Below are positions 1 to 5,910 of a stretch of DNA of 16,410 nucleotides, piece after piece. Under the pieces are notes generated by a model. That model ran no database searches. It was not told where the DNA came from and saw only the letters and a program-made list of their open reading frames with translations. The number at the start of each line of letters is the position of its first letter. The stretch's first letter is position 1. Made by a program: the position numbers and the translations under genes. Source of the stretch: CAYSHJ01 sp964589725 (lineage in GTDB: Bacteria; Planctomycetota; Planctomycetia; Planctomycetales; Planctomycetaceae); NCBI GenBank assembly GCA_964589725.1, contig CAZPUJ010000461.1, forward strand, positions 1-16,410, in the 5' to 3' direction.

Positions 1-1865
1 CTGGCCAACCGCCCTCGGAGCTCGGACATCCCTGCTTTCAACATCCTCAACGTGGCAAGCAGAATGTGTTCTCCCCAGAGATCGACCGCTTTCCGCATCT
101 CGTCATTGCCTGTGCGTTGCGCTGTCTGGTTCGGCCGGATGGAGGGCGGCTATGGAAGGATTACGACAACGGAGAGAACTTGCTGTTCACCAAGCAGGAC
201 TTCGAGGCTCCGTCGAAATCCAAGTTGCTCCACGAACTGTGGAACAGTGGCGACCGCGAGTTACAAGCCTGGGTGGGGCATCTCGTCACCGCTTCGCAAG
301 CGCCGCTCGAAGCCACGCCGCTGCTCAGCGAACTGGTCAACGACGGCCGGATGACGCCGTTGTCGGATGCCGAGGAAAAGTCCATCCGCTCGACCTTGGG
401 GCCAGCCATTCCAGTCGCGGGGACAGAGCTCAAGTCCGGTGAAGAGACCGATTGGTGGAACGACGAGCTTGCCGAGTCGTTGACCGAGGAGCCCGCCGAC
501 GAGAGTGCAAGGTTGAAACAAGAGATCGACGAATCGGTCAGACGCAAGAAGTACGCCCGCCTGGCACCGCTCGTCAAACGGTATCTCAAACTCAAGCCCG
601 ACACCCCGAAGATGGAGCGTCTGCTCCGCGACCTCGCCAAGAACCGTCCGGCTCGTGCCGTCGCGAATTTCAAAGGCCAGCGCAAATACGTTGACGTGGC
701 GGGTCGCTTGGTCGAACCCAAAGAGCTGGCCCTGAGCGTGATCGGCATCCTCGCCCTCTTCCTCGCCGTGTCCTATTTCATGCGGAGCGATCTTGCCAAC
801 AGCGCGCCAGCGAACAACGTCGCGATGTTCGCTCCCAATCCGCCACCGCCAATTCCTGGGCCGGCGAACGAACCTCCGACAACCAGCGCAACGCCCGAGC
901 CGACTCCGCAGCCGTCAGAATCAACCGCCGAACCAGCTTCGTCCACTCCCGCCAAGTCACCACCCGGCTCCGAACCAACGAGCACTGCGCAGGAAGTGAG
1001 CGTGAAACCGGTGCCCGATCCTGCCTCGCCTCCGGCTGGGTCGATCGTGAATAGCCTTGGCATGACGCTTGTCCTGATCGAGCCGGGTGAGTTTCTGATG
1101 GGTTCGCCAACGACGGAAGTCCAGCGCCAGGGGAACGAAGGTCCGCAGCATCTCGTGAAGATCTCGCAGCCGTTTTACATGGGCGTGCATGAAGTCATTC
1201 AGGGGCAGTACGAAAAAGTGATGGGAACCAATCCGAGCAACTTCTCAAAGAGCGGCGGTGGCCGCAGCCAGGTGAGCGGTCAGGAAATGAGTCAGTTCCC
1301 GGTGGAGACTGTCTCGTGGTCCGATGCTATCGAGTTCTGCAACAAGCTGAGTGCGCAGGAGAACCGCACGCCGTGCTATGGCTCGATCAAATCGGCGACT
1401 GTCGAGATTCTCAACGGCGACGGTTATCGCCTGCCGACGGAAGCGGAATGGGAATACGCCTGCCGGGCCGGGACCACGACTCCGTTCCACTTCGGCCGCA
1501 CGAACAACGGCCGCGAAGCCAACGTTAACGGGAAAGTCCCCTACGGCACGATCACGGAGGGACCGTCGCTCGGTCGGACGACGACCGTTGGGTCATACCA
1601 GCCGAACGCGTTCGGCCTGTACGACATGCACGGCAACGTGTGGGAATGGTGCCAGGACTGGTATGGCGAGAATTACGACGCCGAGCGTGCGGGACGTGAT
1701 CCGTCGGGTGCAGCATCGGGCACGTCTCGTGTTTTGCGTGGCGGCGCCTGGGTCAACAATCCGAGGAACGCGCGCTCTGCCATCCGCAGCTGGGGCGCTC
1801 CCGGCGGCCGTTACGGCCTCGACGGTTTTCGGGTTGTGTGTTCGTCTGGCGCGAGGACTCGGTAA
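1..1865 (+). CDS. DGR target: membrane-anchored kinase-associated/FGE-like (C-type lectin fold) variable protein, 5' end outside window
   Basis: The frame is open from the left edge to TAA at 1863. A GTG at 66 is possible (599 aa), but the upstream codons read naturally (SELGHPCFQHPQR...), resembling from memory the end of Ser/Thr-kinase-like domains in planctomycete proteins, so the true start is probably upstream. Numbered from GTG 66: a helical charged region (about 145-215), one transmembrane segment (about 222-244, VIGILALFLAVSYF) preceded by basic residues (cytoplasmic N side), a Pro/Ser/Thr linker (about 255-325), then an FGE-sulfatase/C-type-lectin-fold domain (about 329-599) with GEFLMGSP, YRLPTEAEWEYACRAG, GLYDMHGNVWEWCQDWY, RVLRGGAW and a terminal GFRVVCSS. 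The last ~45 residues are the DGR variable region. The paired cysteines of catalytic FGE near the C-terminus are absent, so ligand binding rather than formylglycine synthesis is likely. Known DGR targets often use this fold. The kinase link is inference. Confidence 0.85.
   Translation, partial: GQPPSELGHPCFQHPQRGKQNVFSPEIDRFPHLVIACALRCLVRPDGGRLWKDYDNGENLLFTKQDFEAPSKSKLLHELWNSGDRELQAWVGHLVTASQAPLEATPLLSELVNDGRMTPLSDAEEKSIRSTLGPAIPVAGTELKSGEETDWWNDELAESLTEEPADESARLKQEIDESVRRKKYARLAPLVKRYLKLKPDTPKMERLLRDLAKNRPARAVANFKGQRKYVDVAGRLVEPKELALSVIGILALFLAVSYFMRSDLANSAPANNVAMFAPNPPPPIPGPANEPPTTSATPEPTPQPSESTAEPASSTPAKSPPGSEPTSTAQEVSVKPVPDPASPPAGSIVNSLGMTLVLIEPGEFLMGSPTTEVQRQGNEGPQHLVKISQPFYMGVHEVIQGQYEKVMGTNPSNFSKSGGGRSQVSGQEMSQFPVETVSWSDAIEFCNKLSAQENRTPCYGSIKSATVEILNGDGYRLPTEAEWEYACRAGTTTPFHFGRTNNGREANVNGKVPYGTITEGPSLGRTTTVGSYQPNAFGLYDMHGNVWEWCQDWYGENYDAERAGRDPSGAASGTSRVLRGGAWVNNPRNARSAIRSWGAPGGRYGLDGFRVVCSSGARTR
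1725..1855 (+). repeat. DGR variable repeat (VR)
   Basis: This copy aligns without gaps to 5385-5515 (offset 3660, same codon phase). From 1727 to 1855 there are 18 differences, all where the template has A: 12 A>G, 5 A>T, 1 A>C. The two bases before it (1725-1726) also differ only at template A's. Changed codons lie at target residues 563, 569 (silent), 573, 575-578, 580, 581 and 583-586 (numbered from GTG 66), mostly template AAC codons giving V, I, S, G, Y, L or D. Template-identical, adenine-free flanks of 25 nt (1727-1751) and 31 nt (1823-1853) border the variable core. At 1856 VR has G where TR has C. Confidence 0.96.
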
Positions 1866-1891
1866 CTGCTTAGCTCCTTTACCGCTTTACC

Positions 1892-1921
1892 ACGTCTGAG
1901 CGGCGATAGCCGCTCAGACGT
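1892..1921 (+). promoter_or_regulatory. DGR hairpin/cruciform just after VR
   Basis: A perfect 13-bp inverted repeat (1892-1904 with 1909-1921) closes on a GATA tetraloop. It starts 26 nt after the target stop codon and 36 nt after the VR end. In the Bordetella phage DGR a hairpin with a 4-nt loop at the same place, downstream of VR, promotes retrohoming. Position and shape match, so a role as a target-recognition structure is likely. It could also help end transcription. Confidence 0.7.
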
Positions 1922-1922
1922 C

Positions 1923-1939
1923 CGGTCGCGAAGCGACCG
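1923..1939 (+). repeat. Second hairpin downstream of VR
   Basis: A 7-bp perfect inverted repeat (1923-1929 with 1933-1939) with a GAA triloop lies directly behind the GATA hairpin. It has no T tract of its own. It may be part of the retrohoming target structure or of a compound terminator; the sequence does not decide. Confidence 0.5.
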
Positions 1940-1951
1940 TCTTGACCCACT

Positions 1952-1978
1952 CGCCGCGCAGCGGCGCGCGATTTTTTT
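1952..1978 (+). terminator. Rho-independent terminator of the target gene
   Basis: A 6-bp GC-only stem (1952-1957 with 1961-1966, loop GCA) is followed after a 5-nt spacer by seven T's (1972-1978). The insertion sequence begins right at the end of this T run, so part of the original T tract is now at 3768-3776. Confidence 0.6.
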
Positions 1979-1999
1979 CAACGGCCCGCTTGGAGGCTA
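1979..1999 (+). repeat. IS inverted repeat, left
   Basis: It pairs with 3747-3767, 19 of 21 bases matching. It contains the transposase stop codon (TAG, minus strand, 1999-1997). Confidence 0.85.
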
Positions 2000-3672
2000 C
2001 GCGGAGTCTTGGTAGCGGGCTTGGAGCTCAGCAAACAAGACGGGACGTTGTTTGGATGAGCGGGCGCGGCGCATCAGGCGACGTCGCGCGAGTGCCTCAA
2101 GTTGGCTGGGGGGAGAAGATGCTTGGCGGTACGGGAGCATGTCGGCAGCCGTGAGGGGTTCAGGGGATCGTTGGTGATGATCCAAGACATGGATCAGCGT
2201 CGGTCCTTCCAATACGATTCTGACGCCGGCATGGTGATGGCCGTGAATGCGGCGCTCGTGTCCCTTGGGGTTCCGAACCCAACGCTCCAGATCCAAATTG
2301 TCTGGCGGTAAGTCGGCGGTATCGCCGCCCGCGAAGAGTCCGGGCTGGAAGCTGGCCAGAACTTTGCCCATCTGTTGACGCACGGCATCATCACTACCCT
2401 GCAACTGTTCGCGGAGGTCGCTGAAACGCCTTTCCCGCGACGCGCAGTCGCCCTGGACAGGATCGAGCGTGGCCGCAATGGAATGCACCACCTTCACATG
2501 ACTTTCAATCACCGGCAAGTCCGCAGCCACGGACTCCAGCCCGCGATCGAGACAGCCTGCCAGGCGTTTCAGCGAGCATTCTGCGGACCCCCTTTTTTCG
2601 CTTGGAGGTTTCGCTCCAAGGATTCTCGTACGGATTGCAGCGCCTGCGCCATGCGGAGGCCCGGTGGGTGCAACGGCCCTCCCTGATCATCATTCAGAAT
2701 ACCTTTCACGGCGGTGCAGTAGTCCAGCACGACCGCGCTGGCGGACGGGAGCGGCCGCAGAGATTCCGGGACGGCTTCGGTGGGCTGAGCCGGCGAGTCG
2801 TTCTCGGCAACTGTCGGAGGTTCGCTGGCGTTTTGCGTGGCCAGCAATTCCTTTTCGATCGTCCGCAAACCACGGACTTTGCTGCGCATTCGCACTTTGG
2901 CATGGCTGTCCGCTTCCCGCACCGGTTGAGCCACGTCCCGCAGAAAATGGTTCTGGCAGTAGCGATGCGGCACGCCCGGGAACTCGGCGGCAATGCCGCT
3001 CACGAAGGCGTCCTGTTTGTCCGACATCCAGAGCCGTACCCGCTTTCCCAACCGCTCGGCCCACTCGCGGGCTTGAGCGATCAACCGCCGCACTTCGGCC
3101 GCCGAACTACAGACCAGCGCTTCGCCAAACCAGATGCGTTTCTGGGTCAGCTCTCGAACAACATACAGGGTTTCATGACCTTTTTGCGGCTGCAGCCCAT
3201 CGATGCTCAACAGGACTTCATCGACGTCGCGATAGACTTCCGCCAAGCGTTGGGGATCCTGCTCACGGGCCGCCACGATGGCCTGATACCGAGCAATCAC
3301 ATCTTCCAGGGCGTCCTCCGAAACGCCGACCTGATAACGGTCCTGCAATTCCGCCCGGATTTGCGGCACGGACCAGTGTCGCGAGAATCGCCGATGGCCG
3401 ATCCAGCAAAACACATCCCAGCCCAGAATCGAGCGCGGCAGACAGAGTGCCGCCTCGGACTCCGGACTGACCGTCCGGTGATGGCGGGGACAGGATTGGT
3501 CGCGACATTTCACCAATCGGCAGACCAGCAGCCGTGGTCCGCTCAACGTGAAAATCGGGTGTTGGCGATGATCGCAGACAGTCATCCTGCGACCACACTC
3601 CTGACATGCACAATTCTCCACGTCCAACACAACTCGGACAAACTCAGTTCCTTCTGTCCACTGATGCGGCAT
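1997..3672 (-). CDS. IS transposase, DDE type, needs -1 frameshift at 2593-2598
   Basis: The preferred start is ATG at 3672 (MPHQWTEG), preceded by AAGGAAG on the minus strand. The first frame ends at 2569 (367 aa); a second frame carries on to 1997. Reading -1 at the run A6G5 (2598-2588) joins them into about 558 aa. The N-terminus has a Cys-rich, zinc-ribbon-like block (CACQECGRRM, CPRHH). Candidate catalytic Asp residues are in VLLSIDGLQ and LWMSDKQDAF, followed by a YCQNHFLRD motif. The candidate Glu is in LDLERWVRNPKGHERRIHG, which lies only in the second frame, so the unshifted product should be inactive. This is either programmed slippage, common in IS elements, or a disabling homopolymer indel. 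The IS family was not recognised. Confidence 0.75.
2588..2620 (-). other. Frameshift site in transposase: A6G5 run beside a hairpin
   Basis: On the minus strand the zero-frame codons are AAA AAA GGG GGT. A -1 slip on AAA gives AAA AGG GGG and continues into the frame that encodes the transposase C-terminus. A 7-bp inverted repeat (2601-2607 with 2614-2620) lies just upstream of the run in the reading direction. The phase does not match the classical A_AAA_AAG two-tRNA slip, so transcriptional slippage or single-tRNA slippage fits better. Confidence 0.5.
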
Positions 3673-3746
3673 CGGCTCACTTCCTTGTGTCCCCCTTCGC
3701 ATCGAGAAAGCTAGACGAGCCCCACCCGCCACACCAATAGCATTTC

Positions 3747-3767
3747 TAGCCCTCAAGCGGGCCGTTG
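3747..3767 (-). repeat. IS inverted repeat, right
   Basis: It is the partner of 1979-1999 and lies about 75 nt upstream of the preferred transposase start (3672). It is followed by nine T's of the target. Confidence 0.85.
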
Positions 3768-3803
3768 TTTTTTTTTCGCCGCACGGTCATAAATGAGATG
3801 TTT

Positions 3804-3883
3804 TTGGCGAGCCGGAGGGCGTCAGCCCGCGGACAAAACGTCACGCGGATCAGTCCGGGGGCTGACGCCCAATGGCTCGCCCA
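3804..3883. repeat. Long imperfect palindrome (REP/MITE-like) before avd
   Basis: Arms 3804-3834 and 3853-3883 match at 26 of 31 positions around an 18-nt loop. The core GGGCGTCAGCCC / GGGCTGACGCCC with outer GGCGAGCC / GGCTCGCC resembles, from memory, dispersed GC-rich repeats of planctomycete genomes. It lies in the avd leader, 34 nt before the ATG, and would fold strongly in RNA. It could be a genomic repeat or a leader attenuator. Confidence 0.65.
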
Positions 3884-3917
3884 TCTCTCAAATCACGCCG
3901 CGCGAGGTATCGCACCC

Positions 3918-4397
3918 ATGGCGCGTACGACCATTGAACTGGACGTGATCAATCGAGCCTACGAGTTGGTCGTGTGGGCCAGTCAACACCTCGAAAAGTT
4001 TCCCAAAACATACCGCTTCACTTTGGCAGAACGGGTGGGGAACCGGCTCTATGAAGTCCTGGAAATGCTGATCGAAGCGAAGTACAGCAGTGCCCCGAAA
4101 GAGCTCTTGCAACGAGTCAACCTGCACTTGGAAGTGCTGCGGTTTCAGTTTCGGCTCGCGAAAGATCTGCGATGTTGGAGCATCGACCACTACGGCAGCG
4201 GGTGTCGAAAGGTCGATGACGTCGGCCGCCTCGTGGGCGGCTGGCTGACGTCGGGGCGTCGCACGGAAGGGAAGGCCGATGAAACGTTACGGAAACCTGT
4301 GGCCGGAACTGACCAGCCTCCGCCATCTGCTGCGCTCGGCCGAAAAGGCTCGTCGCGGAAAAAGCCGCCTGGCGAACGTGGCGACATTCCATTTTGA
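3918..4397 (+). CDS. avd: DGR accessory variability determinant, Avd-like four-helix-bundle protein
   Basis: Avd is the small basic partner of DGR reverse transcriptases; in Bordetella phage it forms a barrel-shaped pentamer that binds RT and TR RNA and is essential for cDNA synthesis. ATG 3918 is chosen because GAGG stands about 10 nt upstream and the family-like sequence begins there; an ATG at 3765 would translate the palindrome. Residues about 5-115 are helical with alternating basic and hydrophobic faces (ELVVWASQHLEKFPKTYRF, LAERVGNRLYEVLEMLIEA, LHLEVLRFQFRLAKDL), typical of the Avd / four-helix-bundle family of about 120 aa. The last ~40 residues are a Gly/Pro/Lys-rich tail that overlaps the RT gene by 119 nt and is probably not part of the fold. 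Position next to the RT supports the call. Confidence 0.85.
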   Translation: MARTTIELDVINRAYELVVWASQHLEKFPKTYRFTLAERVGNRLYEVLEMLIEAKYSSAPKELLQRVNLHLEVLRFQFRLAKDLRCWSIDHYGSGCRKVDDVGRLVGGWLTSGRRTEGKADETLRKPVAGTDQPPPSAALGRKGSSRKKPPGERGDIPF

Positions 4398-5352
4398 CCT
4401 CGAACACCAACTGCTGCGTTTGCAGGATGAACTTCGCGACCAGTCGTATCGTCCCGGTCCCTACCGCACCTTCGAGATTCACGAACCCAAACGGCGGATG
4501 ATCAGCGCGGCTCCGTATCGCGACCGCGTCGTGCATCACGCGCTGTGCGGTATTCTGGAACGCCTCTTTGAACCGACGTTCGTGTTCGACAGCTACGCCT
4601 GCCGGCGTGGTAAAGGGACACACGCGGCGGTCGACCGCGTCACGCAGTTTGCTCGCCAGTATCGGTACGTGTTGAAGTGCGACGTCCGGAAGTACTTCCC
4701 GTCGGTCGATCATCAAGTCTTGAAAACGCTCCTGGCGCGAAAAATTAAAGACCCGAATATCCTGTGGTTGATCGACTTGATTATCGACCACTCGAATCCC
4801 CAGGAACCGAGATTGATGTGGTTCCCCGGCGACGACTTACTCACACCGCTGGAGCGGCGTCGCGGAATTCCGATTGGCAATCAGACCAGTCAATTCTTCG
4901 CCAACGTGTACTTCAATCCGTTCGACCACTTTGTCAACGAAACTTTGTGCTGTTCGGCCTATGCTCGGTACTGCGACGACTTCGTGCTCTTCCATGACGA
5001 CAAGGCGTGGCTCAGCAACGCTCGCGATCGTTGCCGCGAATTCCTGGCCACGCTGCGTCTGCAACTGCATCCGCACAAGTCGGTCGTTTCCCGTGTCGAG
5101 GACGGTACTCGATTTCTCGGCTACCGCGTCTTTCCCGATCATCGCCTGCTGATTCGCGAGAACGTCACCCGAGTCCGTCGTCGGTTGCGAACGATGCAGC
5201 GGCAATTCCGCAGCGGAGACATCTCGGCGGCGAAGATCACCGAGCGGGTTCGCAGTTGGATCGGCCACGCCTGCCAAGCGGACACGCATCGCTTGCGAAT
5301 CCGTGTGTTGAGCGAGATAACGTTCGGACGGATGAGCACTCCCGGACGTTGA
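4279..5352 (+). CDS. DGR reverse transcriptase
   Basis: This error-prone reverse transcriptase copies TR RNA into cDNA with misincorporation at adenines. The 357-residue protein is a compact, RT-only DGR enzyme: the N-terminus MKRYGNLWPEL...AEKARRGK is typical of the family; the first catalytic Asp is 135 (LKCDVRKYFPSVDH); motif 4 is IGNQTSQ (199-205), the DGR-specific form of the QGxxxSP seen in other RTs; the active site is YCDD (231-234) in place of YADD; FLGYRVF follows in the thumb-proximal region. There is no maturase or endonuclease domain, so it is not a group II intron. The ATG at 4279 has a GGAAGGGAAGG-type Shine-Dalgarno sequence and lies inside avd, which suggests coupled translation. 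TR follows about 30 nt after the stop. Confidence 0.95.
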   Translation: MKRYGNLWPELTSLRHLLRSAEKARRGKSRLANVATFHFDLEHQLLRLQDELRDQSYRPGPYRTFEIHEPKRRMISAAPYRDRVVHHALCGILERLFEPTFVFDSYACRRGKGTHAAVDRVTQFARQYRYVLKCDVRKYFPSVDHQVLKTLLARKIKDPNILWLIDLIIDHSNPQEPRLMWFPGDDLLTPLERRRGIPIGNQTSQFFANVYFNPFDHFVNETLCCSAYARYCDDFVLFHDDKAWLSNARDRCREFLATLRLQLHPHKSVVSRVEDGTRFLGYRVFPDHRLLIRENVTRVRRRLRTMQRQFRSGDISAAKITERVRSWIGHACQADTHRLRIRVLSEITFGRMSTPGR

Positions 5353-5358
5353 ACGTCC
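5344..5358 (+). repeat. Small inverted repeat across the RT stop region
   Basis: GGACGTT and AACGTCC flank a single G (5344-5350, 5352-5358), foldable as a 5-bp stem with a 5-nt loop. It spans the RT stop codon, 25 nt before TR, and could mark the 5' border of the template RNA. This is weak on its own. Confidence 0.3.
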
Positions 5359-5382
5359 AAGGTGCTTGTCTGGGGCGGTGAT

Positions 5383-5515
5383 CGAATCGTGTTTTGCGTG
5401 GCGGCGCCTGGAACAACAATCCGAGGAACGCACGCTCTGCCAACCGCAACAGGAACACTCCCGACAACCGTAACAACAACAACGGTTTTCGGGTTGTGTG
5501 TTCGTCTGGCGCGAG
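5383..5515 (+). repeat. DGR template repeat (TR)
   Basis: This is the invariant donor for the VR at 1725-1855. It contains 30 adenines between 5387 and 5515, grouped as AAC codons in the target's reading phase (NNNPRNA, NRNRNTPDNRNNNN), the usual design that allows many residues without creating stops. Eighteen of the 30 are altered in the current VR; no other base is. Adenine-free blocks at 5387-5411 and 5483-5513 give identical priming and recombination flanks. Position 5516 is C against G in VR, a candidate difference between the TR-side (IMH*) and VR-side (IMH) initiation sequence. Open frames across it are consequences of the codon design, not a gene. Confidence 0.96.
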
Positions 5516-5523
5516 CACTCCAC

Positions 5524-5557
5524 GAGTGGCCGTACGTCATCGACGTCTCGGCCACTC
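5524..5557 (+). ncRNA. Hairpin at the 3' flank of TR, likely part of the DGR template RNA
   Basis: A 9-bp stem (5524-5532 with 5549-5557) is extended by an inner 5-bp stem (5534-5538 with 5542-5546, loop ATC). It begins 8 nt after the TR end. DGR template RNAs need structured sequence downstream of TR to bind RT and Avd and prime cDNA, so this is the best candidate for that element. RNA ends are not known. Confidence 0.5.
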
Positions 5558-5910
5558 TCGCCAGAGCCGTGGGGTTCACGGATCCCACGGGTGTGCCGTG
5601 GTGTGAGTCCAGATCATGGTCCCGTGTCGCGTGACGCTCACGCGTGGCGCGGCCAAATCACAAAACCGCCTCGGTGGGGCTGGTAGGCCAGCAATGGTTC
5701 GAACGCTCCATCGAGGCACTTTGATTGGCCACCGCGCTCGCCGCCTCGAGGCTTCTAGGAAGTGCCAGCCGCCGTTCGAAATGGCAAAACGACTTCAGGG
5801 TCGACGACACATTCTTTCCGTCGACCCAGGTTGGGCGGCGTAGTTCCGCGACCTTGGCCTGGGTTGTGTAACCCCTTCGGCATAAATCACAGTCGAATCA
5901 TCTCGGCAAC
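5558..5910. other. Non-coding stretch after the DGR, with a hairpin
   Basis: No convincing gene is seen. A 9-bp perfect inverted repeat (5798-5806 with 5819-5827, 12-nt loop) is present. The stretch around 5820-5885 (ACCTTGGCCTGGGTTGTG...CCCCTTCGGCAT) has the look of a degenerate dispersed repeat, but with one copy here this cannot be shown. The first part may belong to the DGR template transcript. Confidence 0.4.

Larger units (their letters stand above)
1979..3767 (-). mobile_element. Insertion sequence, about 1789 bp, family not assigned
   Basis: The ends are 21-bp inverted repeats: 1979-1999 reads CAACGGCCCGCTTGGAGGCTA and the reverse complement of 3747-3767 reads CAACGGCCCGCTTGAGGGCTA, 19 of 21 identical. 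One transposase fills the element on the minus strand; its stop codon lies inside the left repeat. The flanks are T7 (1972-1978) and T9 (3768-3776), so a target duplication of up to about 7 T's is possible but its length cannot be read from a homopolymer. Well-conserved ends suggest a fairly recent insertion. Confidence 0.85.
1725..5557 (+). mobile_element. Diversity-generating retroelement cassette (VR, avd, RT, TR), interrupted by an IS
   Basis: All core DGR parts are in one orientation: a variable repeat at the 3' end of an FGE-like target, a post-VR hairpin, an Avd-like helical-bundle gene, a reverse transcriptase with the DGR-specific IGxxxSQ motif, and a template repeat about 30 nt after the RT stop. 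The mechanism, known from Bordetella phage and other DGRs, is adenine-mutagenic reverse transcription of TR RNA followed by replacement of VR. Order VR-avd-RT-TR differs from Bordetella (VR-avd-TR-RT). An IS at 1979-3767 now splits target from machinery. No integrase, phage gene or plasmid gene is visible nearby, so this looks like a chromosomal DGR. Confidence 0.93.

Noticed and set aside
161..748. Minus-strand ORF opposite the target gene
   Set aside because: It is a shadow of a GC-rich coding strand; Ser/Arg-rich sequence with no domain.
1050..1865. Active formylglycine-generating enzyme
   Set aside because: The catalytic cysteines are absent from the segment before GFR, and no sulfatase gene is adjacent.
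2602..3714. Long plus-strand open frame inside the IS
   Set aside because: It is antisense to the transposase, which has inverted repeats, catalytic-type motifs and a ribosome binding site on the other strand.
3765..3917. Longer avd reading frame starting at ATG 3765
   Set aside because: It begins at the IS boundary and would translate the palindrome; ATG 3918 has a ribosome binding site and starts the family-like sequence.
4279..5352. Group II intron or retron reverse transcriptase
   Set aside because: There is no maturase or endonuclease domain or intron structure, and no msr/msd; the IGxxxSQ motif and the TR/VR pair identify a DGR.
5362..5686. Open frames across and after TR as small genes
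   Set aside because: They arise from the stop-free AAC codon design of the template repeat and show the target's sequence without start context; TR is a donor repeat, not a gene.
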